Origin: Flammeovirgaceae bacterium 311
Lineage (GTDB): Bacteria > Bacteroidota > Bacteroidia > Cytophagales > Cyclobacteriaceae
DNA: 64,000 bases
Assembly (NCBI GenBank): GCA_000597885.1
Contig: CP004371.1
Location: 310,001 to 374,000, forward strand
Direction: 5' to 3'
Shown: positions 33,441 through 43,248 of the stretch, piece after piece
Layout: each line of letters starts with the position of its first letter
Position numbering within the stretch: the first letter of the stretch is position 1
The notes under the pieces: model-generated
Databases searched by the model: none
What the model was told of the DNA's origin: nothing
Seen by the model: the letters and a program-made list of their open reading frames with translations, nothing else
Program-made: the position numbers and the translations under genes

Positions 33441-35681
33441 TTACATTCTCTCGTGGAAGGTCCTGGCAATTACTTCCAGCTGATGTGCTTTAGACAAGCG
33501 TATGAAATTAACAGCATATCCTGATACCCGGATGGTTAGCTGCGGATAGTTTTCCGGGTGATTGTAAGCATCCAACAGCGTATCCCTGTTCAGTACGTTC
33601 ACATTCAGGTGGTGCGCATTTTTGCTGAAGTAGCCATCCAGCAGCACCACGAGGTTTTCTACCTGATCTGCACGACTGCTGCCTAGTGATTTGGGCACAA
33701 TGGAGAAGGTGTTGGAAACGCCATCCTGAGCATATCGGTAGTCAAGTTTGGCAACAGAGTTCAGCGAAGCAATAGCACCGTGGGTATCGCGGCCATGCAT
33801 AGGATTAGCGCCCGGTGCAAATGCTTCACCTGCTTTACGTCCGTCAGGGGTTGCCCCGGTTTTTTTACCATACATCACATTGGAGGTAATGGTTAAGAGC
33901 GACAGGGTAGGCACCGCCTTTTTATAGCATTTGTGGCTGTCAAGCTCAGCGAAAAAGAACTGGGCTACCTTACGGGCAATTTCATCCACCCTGTCATCAT
34001 CGTTACCAAATTTAGGATAGTCTCCTTCTATGGCAAAATCTACTGTTAGTCCCTGCTCATTTCTAATCGGTCTTACTTTTGCATATTTAATGGCAGAAAG
34101 TGAGTCGGCTATAATGGAGATACCGGCAGCGCCATAGGCCATGTCGATGCCCGGATCAGTATCTATGAAAGCAAACTGGGCTTTTTCATAGTAGTACCTG
34201 TCGTGCATATAGTGGATGATGTTCATGGTTTTGGCATACACTCTGGCTACCTGTGTCATGGCTTGTTTAAAATTTTCCATTACCTCATGGAAATCAAGAT
34301 GGGTACCGGTAACAGGTGCAATATCTTCCAGAATTTGTGCACCACTTATTTCTTCACGACCTGCGTTTAGAGCCATTAAGAGTGCTTTGGGCAGGTTGGC
34401 ACGTGCTCCGAAGAATTGTATGCGTTTGCCGATCTCCTGGTAAGATACACAGCAGGCAATGCCATAGTCATCAGAACCTCTTACCTCCCGCATCAGATCG
34501 TCGTTCTCATACTGAATAGATGAGGTATCAATAGATACCTGTGCACAGAATTCTTTGAAGCCCTGAGGAAGCTCCTGTGACCAGAGAACGGTAAGATTTG
34601 GTTCTGGTGAAGCACCCAGGTTGTAAAGTGTTTGCATGAAGCGGAAAGAGGTTTTAGTAACCTTCGTTCTGCCATCTTCCAGCTGCCCGCCAATGGCTTC
34701 GGTTACCCAGGTAGGATCGCCGCCAAAGAGCTCGTCGTATGCTGCAGGACGCAGGTGGCGTACCATGCGCAGTTTCATCACGAACTGGTCAATGAGTTCC
34801 TGTGCTTCTGATTCGTCGATCAGGCCATCAGTCAGGTCTCTCTCAATATAGATATCCAGGAAAGAAGAAACATTGCCCAGTGACATGGCAGCACCATCCT
34901 GCTCTTTAACAGCGGCAAGATAAGCCATGTACACCCATTGCACAGCCTCCTTTGCATTTTCGGCAGGGCGGCTTAGGTCCAGCCCATAAAGCTCGCCCAA
35001 CTTTTTGATATCCTGAAGAGCAATGATCTGGTCAGTTACTTCTTCACGAAGTCTGATCTGATGCTCTGTCAGCTCACCATCAATGGCTTTTTTGTCTGCT
35101 TCTTTTGCTGCAATAAGCCTGTCTGCACCATACAGGGCAAGGCGGCGGTAGTCACCAATAATACGTCCACGGGCATAGTTATCAGGCAAACCTGTTAAAA
35201 CGCCTTTAGAACGGTACTCCCTGATCTCCTGATCGTAGGCAGAGAAAACAGCAGTATTATGATCTTTAACATATTGGAATACTCTTTTAACCCGTGGAGA
35301 AACATCAAGGCCTTTTTCAGCCACAGCACTTTCTACCACCCTGATACCCCCAAAAGGTTTCATGGCTCTTTTCAGCAGTTCATCTGTCTGCAAACCAACA
35401 ATAACCTCAAGTGATTTATTGATATAGCCGGGACCGTGACTGGTAATACCGGATATCGTTTCTGTATCGATAGCCCTGCATCCGCCATTCTGGCGCTCTT
35501 CCTTCATGGCCTGCAGGCATATTTGCCACAGCTCTTTTGTTCTTTCAGTAGCCGGTGCCAGAAAGGTGGCATCACCGTAATAGGGGGTGATAAACCTTCT
35601 GACGAAATCTTTTACGTCAATGCGGTCATTCCAGGATCCCCTTTTGAACGAGACATTGATTTGTTCTACCAGATTTATCAT
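33441..35681 (-). CDS. pflB: Formate C-acetyltransferase (pyruvate formate-lyase)
   Basis: Cleaves pyruvate with CoA to acetyl-CoA and formate under anoxia. At 746 aa it is full length. The adjacent catalytic cysteines lie in [10 protein letters not shown] at about residue 409, and the glycyl-radical site is RVSGYAVNF at about residue 722, close to the C-terminus as expected. [20 protein letters not shown] is also diagnostic. It lies between an OxlT-like carrier gene (134 bp upstream) and pflA (80 bp downstream), all on the minus strand. The radical makes it oxygen-sensitive, so the organism probably has a facultative fermentative mode. Confidence 0.97.
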   Translation of the reverse strand: MINLVEQINVSFKRGSWNDRIDVKDFVRRFITPYYGDATFLAPATERTKELWQICLQAMKEERQNGGCRAIDTETISGITSHGPGYINKSLEVIVGLQTDELLKRAMKPFGGIRVVESAVAEKGLDVSPRVKRVFQYVKDHNTAVFSAYDQEIREYRSKGVLTGLPDNYARGRIIGDYRRLALYGADRLIAAKEADKKAIDGELTEHQIRLREEVTDQIIALQDIKKLGELYGLDLSRPAENAKEAVQWVYMAYLAAVKEQDGAAMSLGNVSSFLDIYIERDLTDGLIDESEAQELIDQFVMKLRMVRHLRPAAYDELFGGDPTWVTEAIGGQLEDGRTKVTKTSFRFMQTLYNLGASPEPNLTVLWSQELPQGFKEFCAQVSIDTSSIQYENDDLMREVRGSDDYGIACCVSYQEIGKRIQFFGARANLPKALLMALNAGREEISGAQILEDIAPVTGTHLDFHEVMENFKQAMTQVARVYAKTMNIIHYMHDRYYYEKAQFAFIDTDPGIDMAYGAAGISIIADSLSAIKYAKVRPIRNEQGLTVDFAIEGDYPKFGNDDDRVDEIARKVAQFFFAELDSHKCYKKAVPTLSLLTITSNVMYGKKTGATPDGRKAGEAFAPGANPMHGRDTHGAIASLNSVAKLDYRYAQDGVSNTFSIVPKSLGSSRADQVENLVVLLDGYFSKNAHHLNVNVLNRDTLLDAYNHPENYPQLTIRVSGYAVNFIRLSKAHQLEVIARTFHERM

Positions 35682-35814
35682 GATCTATTCTGAGTTTTAG
35701 TTTTTAGATTTTATGGGGCAGCAATGCAAGTCTGTTGATTCTATAGAAAAGCTTTGGGGCTTTAATGGGTGGTTACTTGCGGTAATGCTTTGTATTAGAT
35801 CTGTTATGCTTAAT

Positions 35815-37113
35815 TTAATTTGATGCCAGCACTGCCTGTGGCTGATAGGCTACTGTCTGTTGCTGCTGTAGCTCCAGTTTGGTAGCTCTAAGTTTTTTTA
35901 TTTCCCATCTGATGAGGAAAGAAACTGTAAGCGCTACCACTAGTAAAGCTGCAAAGCAATACAGGGTACCATTGTAATTGTTGGTTACCGTTCGTGCCCA
36001 GGCTGCGAACAAGGGGCCAGCCATGCCTGCCGCTGCCCAAGCTGTAAGAATGTAGCCATGGATAGCCCCCAGCTGTTTGGTACCGAACATATCACCGATA
36101 TAGGCCGGTATGGTTGCAAAACCTCCACCGTAGCAGGAAAGGATCAGGAAGATCAGTCCCTGAAAATGGATAGCATTGGAAACTGCCGGTAGCAGGAAGT
36201 AAGCAATGATCTGTATGGAGAAGAAAATAGTGTACATATTGGGCCTGCCGATCAGATCTGAGAATGAGGCCCAGCCAATACGGCCGGCTCCGTTGAACAA
36301 TCCCATTATACCAACCATGGTTGCAGCAGCAATGGCTGATAAACCTGCATACTCCTGTGCCATGGGTGAGGCCACCGAAATAATGGCAATGCCGCAGGTA
36401 ATGTTAATGAACAGCATGATCCACAGATACCAGAAACGGGTGGTTTTAACAGCTTCGTTGGCGGTTAACTGCGACAGGTCTTCACTAATTTTTTGTTTAC
36501 CCGCAACTACTTCAGCCTTGAAACCGGCGGGCATCCATCCCTTAGGCGGGGCAGAAAGGTAACGGGAAGATCCGAATATGATCAGGAAATACGCACTGCC
36601 CATGATGAAGAAGGTATTAGCGATGCCCACTGCTGAAATCAGATATACAATGAGCGGACTGCTGATAAGGGCAGCAAAGCCAAATCCCATAATGGCAAGA
36701 CCTGTTGCCAGACCCCGGCGGTCGGGAAACCATTTAACCAGTGAAGAAACAGGAGTGATGTAGCCCACACCCAAACCTATACCGCCAAATACGCCATAGA
36801 ACAGATAGAGAAGAGGCAGAGATTCCATTTTGATGGCAAAACCAGAGCCTGCAATGCCAATGCCAAAGAAAAGAGCTGCCAGCAAACCTGATTTTCTGGG
36901 ACCGTGTTTTTCCAGAAAGTGGCCCAGAAACGCCGCAGAGATACCCAGGAAGAATATGGCCAGGCTAAAGGTGAACTGAGTATCTTTCAGCTCCCAGCCA
37001 AATTGATCAATCAGGGGCTTGGTGTAAACACTCCAGGCATAAACAGAACCAATAGATATGTGAATTCCAACGGCAGATGCGGCAATCAGCCACCTGTTTT
37101 TCTCCTTTGCCAT
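35815..37113 (-). CDS. OxlT-like MFS carrier (formate/oxalate or monocarboxylate)
   Basis: A 12-TM major-facilitator protein of the oxalate:formate antiporter type. The product begins MAKEKNRWLIAASAVGIHISIGSVYAWSVY, a typical first helix; upstream in-frame codons encode a non-conserved tail, so I start at 37113 (432 aa). The loop-2 motif region reads LGHFLEKHGPRKSG, and the central KWFPDRRGLATGLAIMGFGFAAL is a strong family marker. Placed upstream of pflB on the same strand, it probably exports formate or exchanges a related monocarboxylate, doing the job that FocA does in enterobacteria. The exact substrate is inference. Confidence 0.9.
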   Translation of the reverse strand: MAKEKNRWLIAASAVGIHISIGSVYAWSVYTKPLIDQFGWELKDTQFTFSLAIFFLGISAAFLGHFLEKHGPRKSGLLAALFFGIGIAGSGFAIKMESLPLLYLFYGVFGGIGLGVGYITPVSSLVKWFPDRRGLATGLAIMGFGFAALISSPLIVYLISAVGIANTFFIMGSAYFLIIFGSSRYLSAPPKGWMPAGFKAEVVAGKQKISEDLSQLTANEAVKTTRFWYLWIMLFINITCGIAIISVASPMAQEYAGLSAIAAATMVGIMGLFNGAGRIGWASFSDLIGRPNMYTIFFSIQIIAYFLLPAVSNAIHFQGLIFLILSCYGGGFATIPAYIGDMFGTKQLGAIHGYILTAWAAAGMAGPLFAAWARTVTNNYNGTLYCFAALLVVALTVSFLIRWEIKKLRATKLELQQQQTVAYQPQAVLASN

Positions 37114-37426
37114 AACGTTTATCAGATTTGTGATTGTAATTTGTCTTTGTTCCTGAGGGCCGCCCGAACATTGTTTGTAATAAATTAGTCTGCTGATAGG
37201 ATGCCCGGGTGGTGCGTAAATTTCTATACAAAAGAAGGGGGTGGTGGTCCCTGAAAAAATGATAATAATCATTCAAAAAAATAATCCTGAGCAGGTATTA
37301 TCAGGGGTTATGACAAAGATAAATCCTATTTTAGGCATGCTGAAAGGGATAAATACTACCTTGCAACCGTTTGCGTTTGATATTCCAATAGAAGCACAGA
37401 CAGCGCAAGCATGATATTAGGTACAG
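37114..37426. other. Divergent intergenic region upstream of the OxlT-like carrier
   Basis: Contains promoters for both directions. I looked for an FNR/CRP-type box (TTGAT-N4-ATCAA) because of the pfl genes and found no good match. No other structure was recognised. Confidence 0.4.
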
Positions 37427-37792
37427 ATGGAAAAGAAAAAAATACTATTCGTATATAATGCCGACAGCAGCCTTGAGCACCAGGTATTTGATTTCCTGCA
37501 CAAAGCTGTAAGCCCTGGTACCTATCAGTGCAGCCTTTGTGCCATCACTTATGGCACCTTTACCATTAAAAAAGATTGGAAGGATTTTATTGCCAGTCTT
37601 TCCATGCCGGTAGAATTTCTGTACAGGAATCAGTTCAGGCGGTACTATAAAGGCTATCAGGTAAAATATCCTGCTGTTTTGCTGCAGGAAGATGAAAAGT
37701 TAAAGGAGCTTATAGGAACTAAGGAACTGGAACAACTGGAGCTGGAAGGACTGATGAAGCTGTTAAAGGAGCGCCTTTCAGAAAAAGCATGA
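37427..37792 (+). CDS. Uncharacterised small cytoplasmic protein
   Basis: A 121-residue protein without signal peptide or membrane segment. I do not recognise a named family. It starts with a beta-strand-like KKILFVYNADSS, as in thioredoxin-like or GT-type folds, has two Cys (YQCSLCAIT) that could form a C-x-x-C pair, and a charged helical C-terminus (ELEQLELEGLMKLLKERL). The CxxC sits about 37 residues in. It may be cotranscribed with the TMEM220-like gene 86 bp downstream. Function unknown. Confidence 0.75.
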   Translation: MEKKKILFVYNADSSLEHQVFDFLHKAVSPGTYQCSLCAITYGTFTIKKDWKDFIASLSMPVEFLYRNQFRRYYKGYQVKYPAVLLQEDEKLKELIGTKELEQLELEGLMKLLKERLSEKA

Positions 37793-37878
37793 TCAAAAAA
37801 TGATCTTAAAATCAATCTTGGTTTTGTTGAAATATTAGTAAGATGCGCTTACATTCAGCAAGAACTTAACAGCTGCTT

Positions 37879-38295
37879 ATGCTTTTATTTCGCCGAATTT
37901 TCTTTGGGCTTTGGTGCCTTTTTTTCCTGCTATTTGCATTCTGGCAGTGGAATGATCCTGATCCCTGGCTTTGGATGACGCTATACGTGGCAGCGGCCGT
38001 GTTGTGTGCATTGGCTGCCGCCGGCCGCTTTCCAATGCCGGTGCTGATTCCACTCATTATAGCATGCTTTATTGGTGCTGTTTACTTGTTTCCCAGTTCG
38101 GTGAGTGGGTGGGTACAACAGGAACTCGAACAGCAGGATCTTTCCATGAAAACATATAGCATGGAAGAAGCCCGTGAATCATTCGGACTTCTGGTCGTGG
38201 CGGTTATTTTATCTGTTGCTGCCATTTTTGGCTGGCGAAACAGTGCCTCCAGATCCGGTAGTTCTAGCCGTCGGATGCCAGCAAATAGGATCTAG
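37879..38295 (+). CDS. TMEM220-like small membrane protein
   Basis: A 138-residue integral membrane protein with four hydrophobic segments (about residues 3-22, 30-47, 52-70 and 100-118). The opening FFLLFAFWQWNDPDPWLWMTLYVAAA carries the NDPD-W motif of the transmembrane 220 family, whose function is not established in bacteria. A basic Ser-rich tail (NSASRSGSSSRRMP) follows the last helix. Its stop overlaps by 4 bp the stop of the convergent TonB-receptor gene. Confidence 0.82.
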   Translation: MLLFRRIFFGLWCLFFLLFAFWQWNDPDPWLWMTLYVAAAVLCALAAAGRFPMPVLIPLIIACFIGAVYLFPSSVSGWVQQELEQQDLSMKTYSMEEARESFGLLVVAVILSVAAIFGWRNSASRSGSSSRRMPANRI

Positions 38296-40613
38296 AACTG
38301 TATTCGGTAGGCCAGTACGGGTATTATGCCTAACTGCTCTCCGGCATTGATCCCCTGCTGAAGATAATCAAAATAATACCAGCCCAGGTTGCGGTTATTG
38401 GTGATATTTTGAATATCAAGCGACCAGATCCGGGTGTATCCCTGTTTCTGCCTGGTGTGGCTTAGCCGTACATCTACCGTGTAATAGGCTGGCAGCTGCT
38501 CACTGAAGGGATTATCATCATCTAAGTATTCGCTTTGCTGGTCCAGGCTTCTTTCCAAATCAACAGGAGTATAAAAATAGCCACCCCTGCTGTGAATGCG
38601 AAGGTGAGCACCCCATGTTCTTTCACCCACAGTTTTAGCCTTGGTCCATTCCTTACCACCCGTTAAACTAACAGACCACTTGCTGTTGAAGGGAGTTGGG
38701 CGTTCAACGCCATCGGTGCCTTTGTAGCTGGCATCAAACAGCGATGTGCTCACCAGGTAATACCAGTTACTGTAAAAATCACGTTTCAGTGATAAGTCAA
38801 TTCCATAGGTTTTTGCAGATCCTTCTCCAGAAATTGGTAAGTATGGTTCAGAAAGGTAGTTCCAGGAGACATCATTATTATGTGCCGCTAAATTACTTAG
38901 CTGCTGATAAAATACTTCTGTGGTGATGGTGGTATGAGGTTTCAGGCGGTAACCCCAGCCGAGTCCCATATAGCGGCTGTTAATTAAACTACTGATTTCA
39001 TGCACAAGATACTTTTCGAATACCAAGGAATGATCACTTCTGATTTGGCTCTGCTGTCCATAGCTAAGCTGGAAGGTTTGTTGCTGGCTGGGTACCCATT
39101 TCAACATGCCATAAGGCTCCAGTTGCGAGTTATCATATAAGTTAAGATAGCTGTAGCGTACTCCTGCCTGTAGTGAAAGTTCAGGTAAAATGGCATATTC
39201 AGCCTGTACATAGGGCTGAGTCAGCAGGTATTTTAAATCATTTTTCCTGGAAAGTTCATACATAATAGGATAAGCAAACACATGGCTTTTGCGGTGTATT
39301 AGCTGAACCCCCACCTCACTGTTAAAGCGGCTGTTGAATACGTGCAGCAGCCGGGTGTATGCACTTAGTTGCTCAGATTCATGCTTATCATAGAGTTGAA
39401 CAGAGGCAGGAAGATATCCGGGTTGCCGTGGGCCGAACCAGAATTCTTCGCGTTTATTTTCCATGGCACTATAAGCAATACCATTCAGCCACCTGAAATT
39501 ACCCAGAGAGGCTGTTTGCGTTAGTCCAACAGCACCAAGGCGGGCAGTATAATCTATTTGCTGACGATCTTTATCTTCAGTCCAAAGGGCTTCGTCCTCG
39601 AGCGGGGAACGCCGGTTGCTGTTGGTGCCGCCTAAAAGGAAAAGATTAAGTTGTCCGATAGGGGTCTTATTAAAATGCAGGTTTGCAGAAAGGTCCTGAA
39701 ACTGTATCTGCTCTCCACCAAAATCAACCCCCATATGACCCAAAAGCCCTACGGTAGAATAGCGGTAGTTTACCAGATAGGAGCTGCTGCCCTTGCTGAT
39801 AGGACCTTCGGTAGCCAGATCAATACCCAGCAGGCTGGCCTGCAGCGTATGCTCACGTTCTTCTATGTTACCGGGCCTGAGGTTAATATCGAAAACACCG
39901 GTAACGGCATTGCCAAAGCGGGAGGGTAGTGCACCTGTACGGAAAGAAGAATTTGCCATCAGCTGTCCGCTTAGCATGTTAACACCACCACCACTGGCAG
40001 AGGCTCTGTCGCGCTGGGTGCCGGCATTTCCAAGATGGTTAGGGTTCAGGATGGGTAGCCCTTCCAGTCTCCACTGTATACCAACAGGAGACAATCCATG
40101 CACAATTACATGGTTTGCCTGGTCATTCGATTGTGTGACACCCGGCTGGCTTAGTACCAGTCGTGCAGGATCAAAAAATGTTGCAGGATAACGCTGTGTC
40201 TGTGCCATGGTGAATTCACGCCTGTTCAATGGGGCAGGAGGCAGGGTAACAGCAATTTCCACCTCATCCAGTGCGCGAACCGTTTCCTGGAGCATTACCC
40301 TGCGGTAAATGCTTTTACTGGCTTCTACCAGTAATTCAGGCTCCAGGTAAGGCGTATAATTTATGTGTTGTACACTAAACCGGTAATGGCCTGGCTGTAC
40401 CTCCTCTAATCTGTACCTGCCAGCAGAGTCAGATACAGTATGGTAGCGCTGGTTTACATTTTCGACAACCACCACAGCACCGCTTACCGGCCTGCCAGTA
40501 CTTTCCTGCAAAAGTTGTCCCTGTATTGTCTGGGTTACCTGCGCATTGGAAGCGTAAAAAGGTAGCAGGCTTAGTAGTATAACAAAAAGTCCGGAGTAAA
40601 TTTTTATTTTCAT
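38292..40613 (-). CDS. TonB-dependent outer-membrane receptor
   Basis: A 773-residue outer-membrane receptor. A signal peptide (MKIKIYSGLFVILLSLLPFYASNA) is followed by a carboxypeptidase-regulatory-like domain (IQGQLLQESTGRPVSGAVVVVENV). The plug domain comes next (RLVLSQPGVTQSNDQANHVIVHGLSPVGIQWRLEG), then a long beta-barrel ending in the aromatic AYRIQF. I begin at the ATG that gives the signal peptide, 13 codons inside the longest frame. No SusD-like partner is adjacent, so uptake of iron chelates, cobalamin or another small ligand is as likely as sugar. The ligand cannot be read. Confidence 0.9.
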   Translation of the reverse strand: MKIKIYSGLFVILLSLLPFYASNAQVTQTIQGQLLQESTGRPVSGAVVVVENVNQRYHTVSDSAGRYRLEEVQPGHYRFSVQHINYTPYLEPELLVEASKSIYRRVMLQETVRALDEVEIAVTLPPAPLNRREFTMAQTQRYPATFFDPARLVLSQPGVTQSNDQANHVIVHGLSPVGIQWRLEGLPILNPNHLGNAGTQRDRASASGGGVNMLSGQLMANSSFRTGALPSRFGNAVTGVFDINLRPGNIEEREHTLQASLLGIDLATEGPISKGSSSYLVNYRYSTVGLLGHMGVDFGGEQIQFQDLSANLHFNKTPIGQLNLFLLGGTNSNRRSPLEDEALWTEDKDRQQIDYTARLGAVGLTQTASLGNFRWLNGIAYSAMENKREEFWFGPRQPGYLPASVQLYDKHESEQLSAYTRLLHVFNSRFNSEVGVQLIHRKSHVFAYPIMYELSRKNDLKYLLTQPYVQAEYAILPELSLQAGVRYSYLNLYDNSQLEPYGMLKWVPSQQQTFQLSYGQQSQIRSDHSLVFEKYLVHEISSLINSRYMGLGWGYRLKPHTTITTEVFYQQLSNLAAHNNDVSWNYLSEPYLPISGEGSAKTYGIDLSLKRDFYSNWYYLVSTSLFDASYKGTDGVERPTPFNSKWSVSLTGGKEWTKAKTVGERTWGAHLRIHSRGGYFYTPVDLERSLDQQSEYLDDDNPFSEQLPAYYTVDVRLSHTRQKQGYTRIWSLDIQNITNNRNLGWYYFDYLQQGINAGEQLGIIPVLAYRIQF

Positions 40614-40788
40614 GATTTGCATCTGCTGAAAAGTCGAGTAAATATACTGCATTCATCTTAGTAAATAATAGACTGGATACATTATCAAGCCCTTTCAGCA
40701 GCAATTCTATCATTCAAACGGAGGCACCTTTTCCATAAAAAATTGCTGATAAACTGGATTTACATCTAAACCCGGAGCAACAGCGTTT

Positions 40789-41397
40789 ATGTTAAATCAG
40801 TATCACAACTCTATCACTAAAAAAAGACAACATCTGAAAGCGCCTAAACCAACACCGGCAGCATTACAGGCCGCTGAGAACAGCAAGCTTCCCGACTTGA
40901 TCTCACCTGGGCTGCAAGTGCTTTTCTGTGGTATTAACCCAAGCCTGTATAGTGCGGCAACAGGATTTCATTTTGCCAGGCCGGGTAACCGGTTCTGGCC
41001 AGCCTTATATGGAGCAGGTTTTACTCCCCAATTGCTGAAACCACAGGAACAGCATAGGCTGCTCGATAACGGCTATGGTATTACCAATGTTGCAGACAGG
41101 CCCACAACTGCTGCAGCAGAATTAAGTAAGGCAGAAATTAGTGCAGGAGCTGATCAGCTGACGCAAAAAGTACTGCGCTACAAGCCACAGGTGCTGGCAG
41201 TTTTAGGAATCACTGTTTACAGAACTGCATTTGGCATGGCAGAGGCGAAGGTGGGGCTACAGGACAAACACATAGGAGAGACCCGCTTATGGATTCTGCC
41301 AAACCCCAGTGGTCTGAACGCTCACTACACTCCCGGCAGGCTGAAAGAGCTTTTCCGGGAATTAAGGCTGTATGCTGAGGCAGTATCCAACTCATAA
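40789..41397 (+). CDS. mug: Mug-type G/U(T) mismatch-specific uracil-DNA glycosylase
   Basis: A base-excision repair enzyme of the uracil-DNA glycosylase superfamily. The active-site block VLFCGINPSLYSAATGFHFARPGNRFW (split here by function: GINPS is motif A with the catalytic Asn) lies at residues about 43-70. GITNVADRPT is the conserved central segment, and motif B is NPSGLNAHY near residue 172. At 202 aa it carries about 35 extra N-terminal residues rich in Lys and Pro compared with enterobacterial Mug; an internal start is possible but no better ATG is seen. A terminator follows. Confidence 0.9.
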   Translation: MLNQYHNSITKKRQHLKAPKPTPAALQAAENSKLPDLISPGLQVLFCGINPSLYSAATGFHFARPGNRFWPALYGAGFTPQLLKPQEQHRLLDNGYGITNVADRPTTAAAELSKAEISAGADQLTQKVLRYKPQVLAVLGITVYRTAFGMAEAKVGLQDKHIGETRLWILPNPSGLNAHYTPGRLKELFRELRLYAEAVSNS

Positions 41398-41416
41398 TAG
41401 CCTGGGGAGAAAACTA

Positions 41417-41445
41417 CTGCAGCAGCCTGGCTGCAGCTATTTTTT
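41417..41445 (+). terminator. Intrinsic terminator after mug
   Basis: CTGCAGC (41417-41423) and GCTGCAG (41430-41436) pair perfectly with a 6-nt loop, followed by CTA and six T. Confidence 0.7.
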
Positions 41446-41477
41446 GGAATAGCGTCTACTCCTGATTAATTTGCCCT

Positions 41478-42230
41478 GTGAACCTACTTATCATGTGGAA
41501 AATAGCACTCATTTCATCAGCAGTTTTGCTAATGTTAAGCATTCAGAGCTGTAAAACAGGCTCTAAGGCAGATAATATTGTAGATAATGCTATAGAAACC
41601 CATGGAGGGAAAAGGTATGAGCGAAGCAGTATATCCTTTGATTTTAGGAACCGACACTACACCTATGCCCGGAATGGAGGGGCCTACACCTATACCCGTG
41701 AATTTACAGACAGTACCGGCCGTGTAAATGATGTGCTGGATAACGAAGGGTTTAGTAGACTGATCAACGGGGAAATGGTAAGCCTGCCCGATGAGCGAAA
41801 AACAGCCTTTAGCAATTCTGTAAATTCCGTGATATATTTTGCCATGTTGCCATATGGATTGAATGATCCTGCCGTACAAAAAGAATATACGGGAGAAACA
41901 GAAATAGCAGGGAGGCGGTATCATGTTGTAAGGGTAACGTTTAGGCAAGAGGGGGGCGGACCGGACTATGAAGATCAATACCTGTACTGGTTTGACAGTG
42001 AGACAAATAAGATGGATTATCTCGCCTATAGCTACCATACGGAAGGGGGTGGCGTACGCTTCAGAAAAGCCATTAATCCAAGGCGCCTAGGTGGGATCTT
42101 ATTTCAGGATTACATAAACTACAAGCCTAAAAACAAAGGGGTAGCCCTGGAAGAACTGGAAGAGCTCTATAAAAAGGAGAAGCTGGAAGTGCTTTCTGTA
42201 ATTGAACTGGAAAACATTGAGGTTAAATAA
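41478..42230 (+). CDS. DUF6503-like lipoprotein
   Basis: A 250-residue exported lipoprotein: hydrophobic segment followed by a LSIQSC lipobox (Cys at about residue 28). The start of the mature part, NIVDNAIETHGGKRYERSSISFDFRNRHYTY, and later PYGLNDPAVQKEYTGETEIAGRRYHVVRVTF are typical of the DUF6503 group, which resembles outer-membrane lipoprotein carrier folds. FRQEGGGPDYEDQYLYWFDSETNKMDYLAY fits a beta-rich domain. Function is not established. It lies 31 bp before the hydroxylase gene and may be cotranscribed with it. Confidence 0.8.
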   Translation: MNLLIMWKIALISSAVLLMLSIQSCKTGSKADNIVDNAIETHGGKRYERSSISFDFRNRHYTYARNGGAYTYTREFTDSTGRVNDVLDNEGFSRLINGEMVSLPDERKTAFSNSVNSVIYFAMLPYGLNDPAVQKEYTGETEIAGRRYHVVRVTFRQEGGGPDYEDQYLYWFDSETNKMDYLAYSYHTEGGGVRFRKAINPRRLGGILFQDYINYKPKNKGVALEELEELYKKEKLEVLSVIELENIEVK

Positions 42231-42260
42231 AGAAACGCTTAGCGCCGCTATGGTGTTAAT

Positions 42261-43163
42261 GTGTTGCAGATGGAATACCTTCAACTAATCATCGACTCTT
42301 ACGCCGGTTATGGTGGTTATCTCTGGGAAGAGATCAGTAATCCGTCGTGGCACAACTATTTTTACTGGCTTATTGCTATATCCGGTTTCTTTTTTGGAGT
42401 TGAGTTGCTAAAGCCATGGCGTACAAATAAGTCACGCTTTCGGAAGGATTTCTGGCTGGATGTATTTTACATGTTCTTTAATTTCTTCCTGTTCTCACTT
42501 ATTATATACAATGCCGCCTCTAATGTGGTAGTGCATTTGATTAATGATTCCCTGGCAGCTTTGGGTATTCCAAACTTGCTGGCTTTTGAGGTAATGAGTT
42601 GGCCACTGTGGGCACACCTGCTGCTGGGATTTGTAGTTCGTGATTTTGTACAGTGGTGGATTCACCGCCTGCTCCACAAGCAGCCCTGGTTATGGGAATT
42701 TCATAAGGTGCACCATTCCGTAGAAGAAATGGGATTTGCAGCGCACTTGCGCTTCCACTGGATGGAAAATGTGGTGTACCGCAGCCTGGAGTATATTCCG
42801 CTGGCACTAATCGGTATTGGCCTTCGCGATTTTTTTATTATTCATATCTTTACGCTCGCCCTTGGCCATTTCAATCACTCTAATATCAGGCTAAGGCTAG
42901 GAGTGCTGAAATACATATTCAATAATCCGCAAATGCATATCTGGCACCATGCTTATGAATTGCCAGAAGACAAGCAGCATGGTGTAAATTTTGGACTAAG
43001 CCTAAGCATCTGGGATTATTTGTTTGGTACCAGCTATATACCGTATGAGGGCAAAGACATTAAGCTGGGTTTCCCTGGCGTGGAAACATTTCCAAAAGAT
43101 TTTGTTAGTCAGAACCTGCATGGAATTAGCATACCAGATATAAAGAAAGAGAATAGGGCATAA
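42261..43163 (+). CDS. Sterol desaturase / fatty acid hydroxylase family membrane protein
   Basis: A 300-residue di-iron membrane oxygenase of the FA_hydroxylase family. His motifs are complete: HRLLHKQPWLWEFHKVHHS at about residues 133-151, GHFNHSNIR near 201 and HIWHHAYE near 226. Three to four hydrophobic stretches surround them (for example FYWLIAISGFFFGVEL). Relatives hydroxylate fatty acids, carotenoids or sphingoid bases. The substrate here is unknown. It ends 86 bp before cysM. Confidence 0.9.
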   Translation: MLQMEYLQLIIDSYAGYGGYLWEEISNPSWHNYFYWLIAISGFFFGVELLKPWRTNKSRFRKDFWLDVFYMFFNFFLFSLIIYNAASNVVVHLINDSLAALGIPNLLAFEVMSWPLWAHLLLGFVVRDFVQWWIHRLLHKQPWLWEFHKVHHSVEEMGFAAHLRFHWMENVVYRSLEYIPLALIGIGLRDFFIIHIFTLALGHFNHSNIRLRLGVLKYIFNNPQMHIWHHAYELPEDKQHGVNFGLSLSIWDYLFGTSYIPYEGKDIKLGFPGVETFPKDFVSQNLHGISIPDIKKENRA

Positions 43164-43248
43164 AAAGCTGGCCTTATATAAATCATAAAAACAGTTCATC
43201 AGCAGCTACAGCAAGAGCTGCAGCAAATATATTAGCACTACAGACAGC

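Noticed and set aside
37114-37426. Search for an FNR/CRP-type site upstream of the OxlT-like carrier and pflB
   Set aside because: Only ATCA-N-TGAT in the wrong orientation was found; no convincing TTGAT-N4-ATCAA match.
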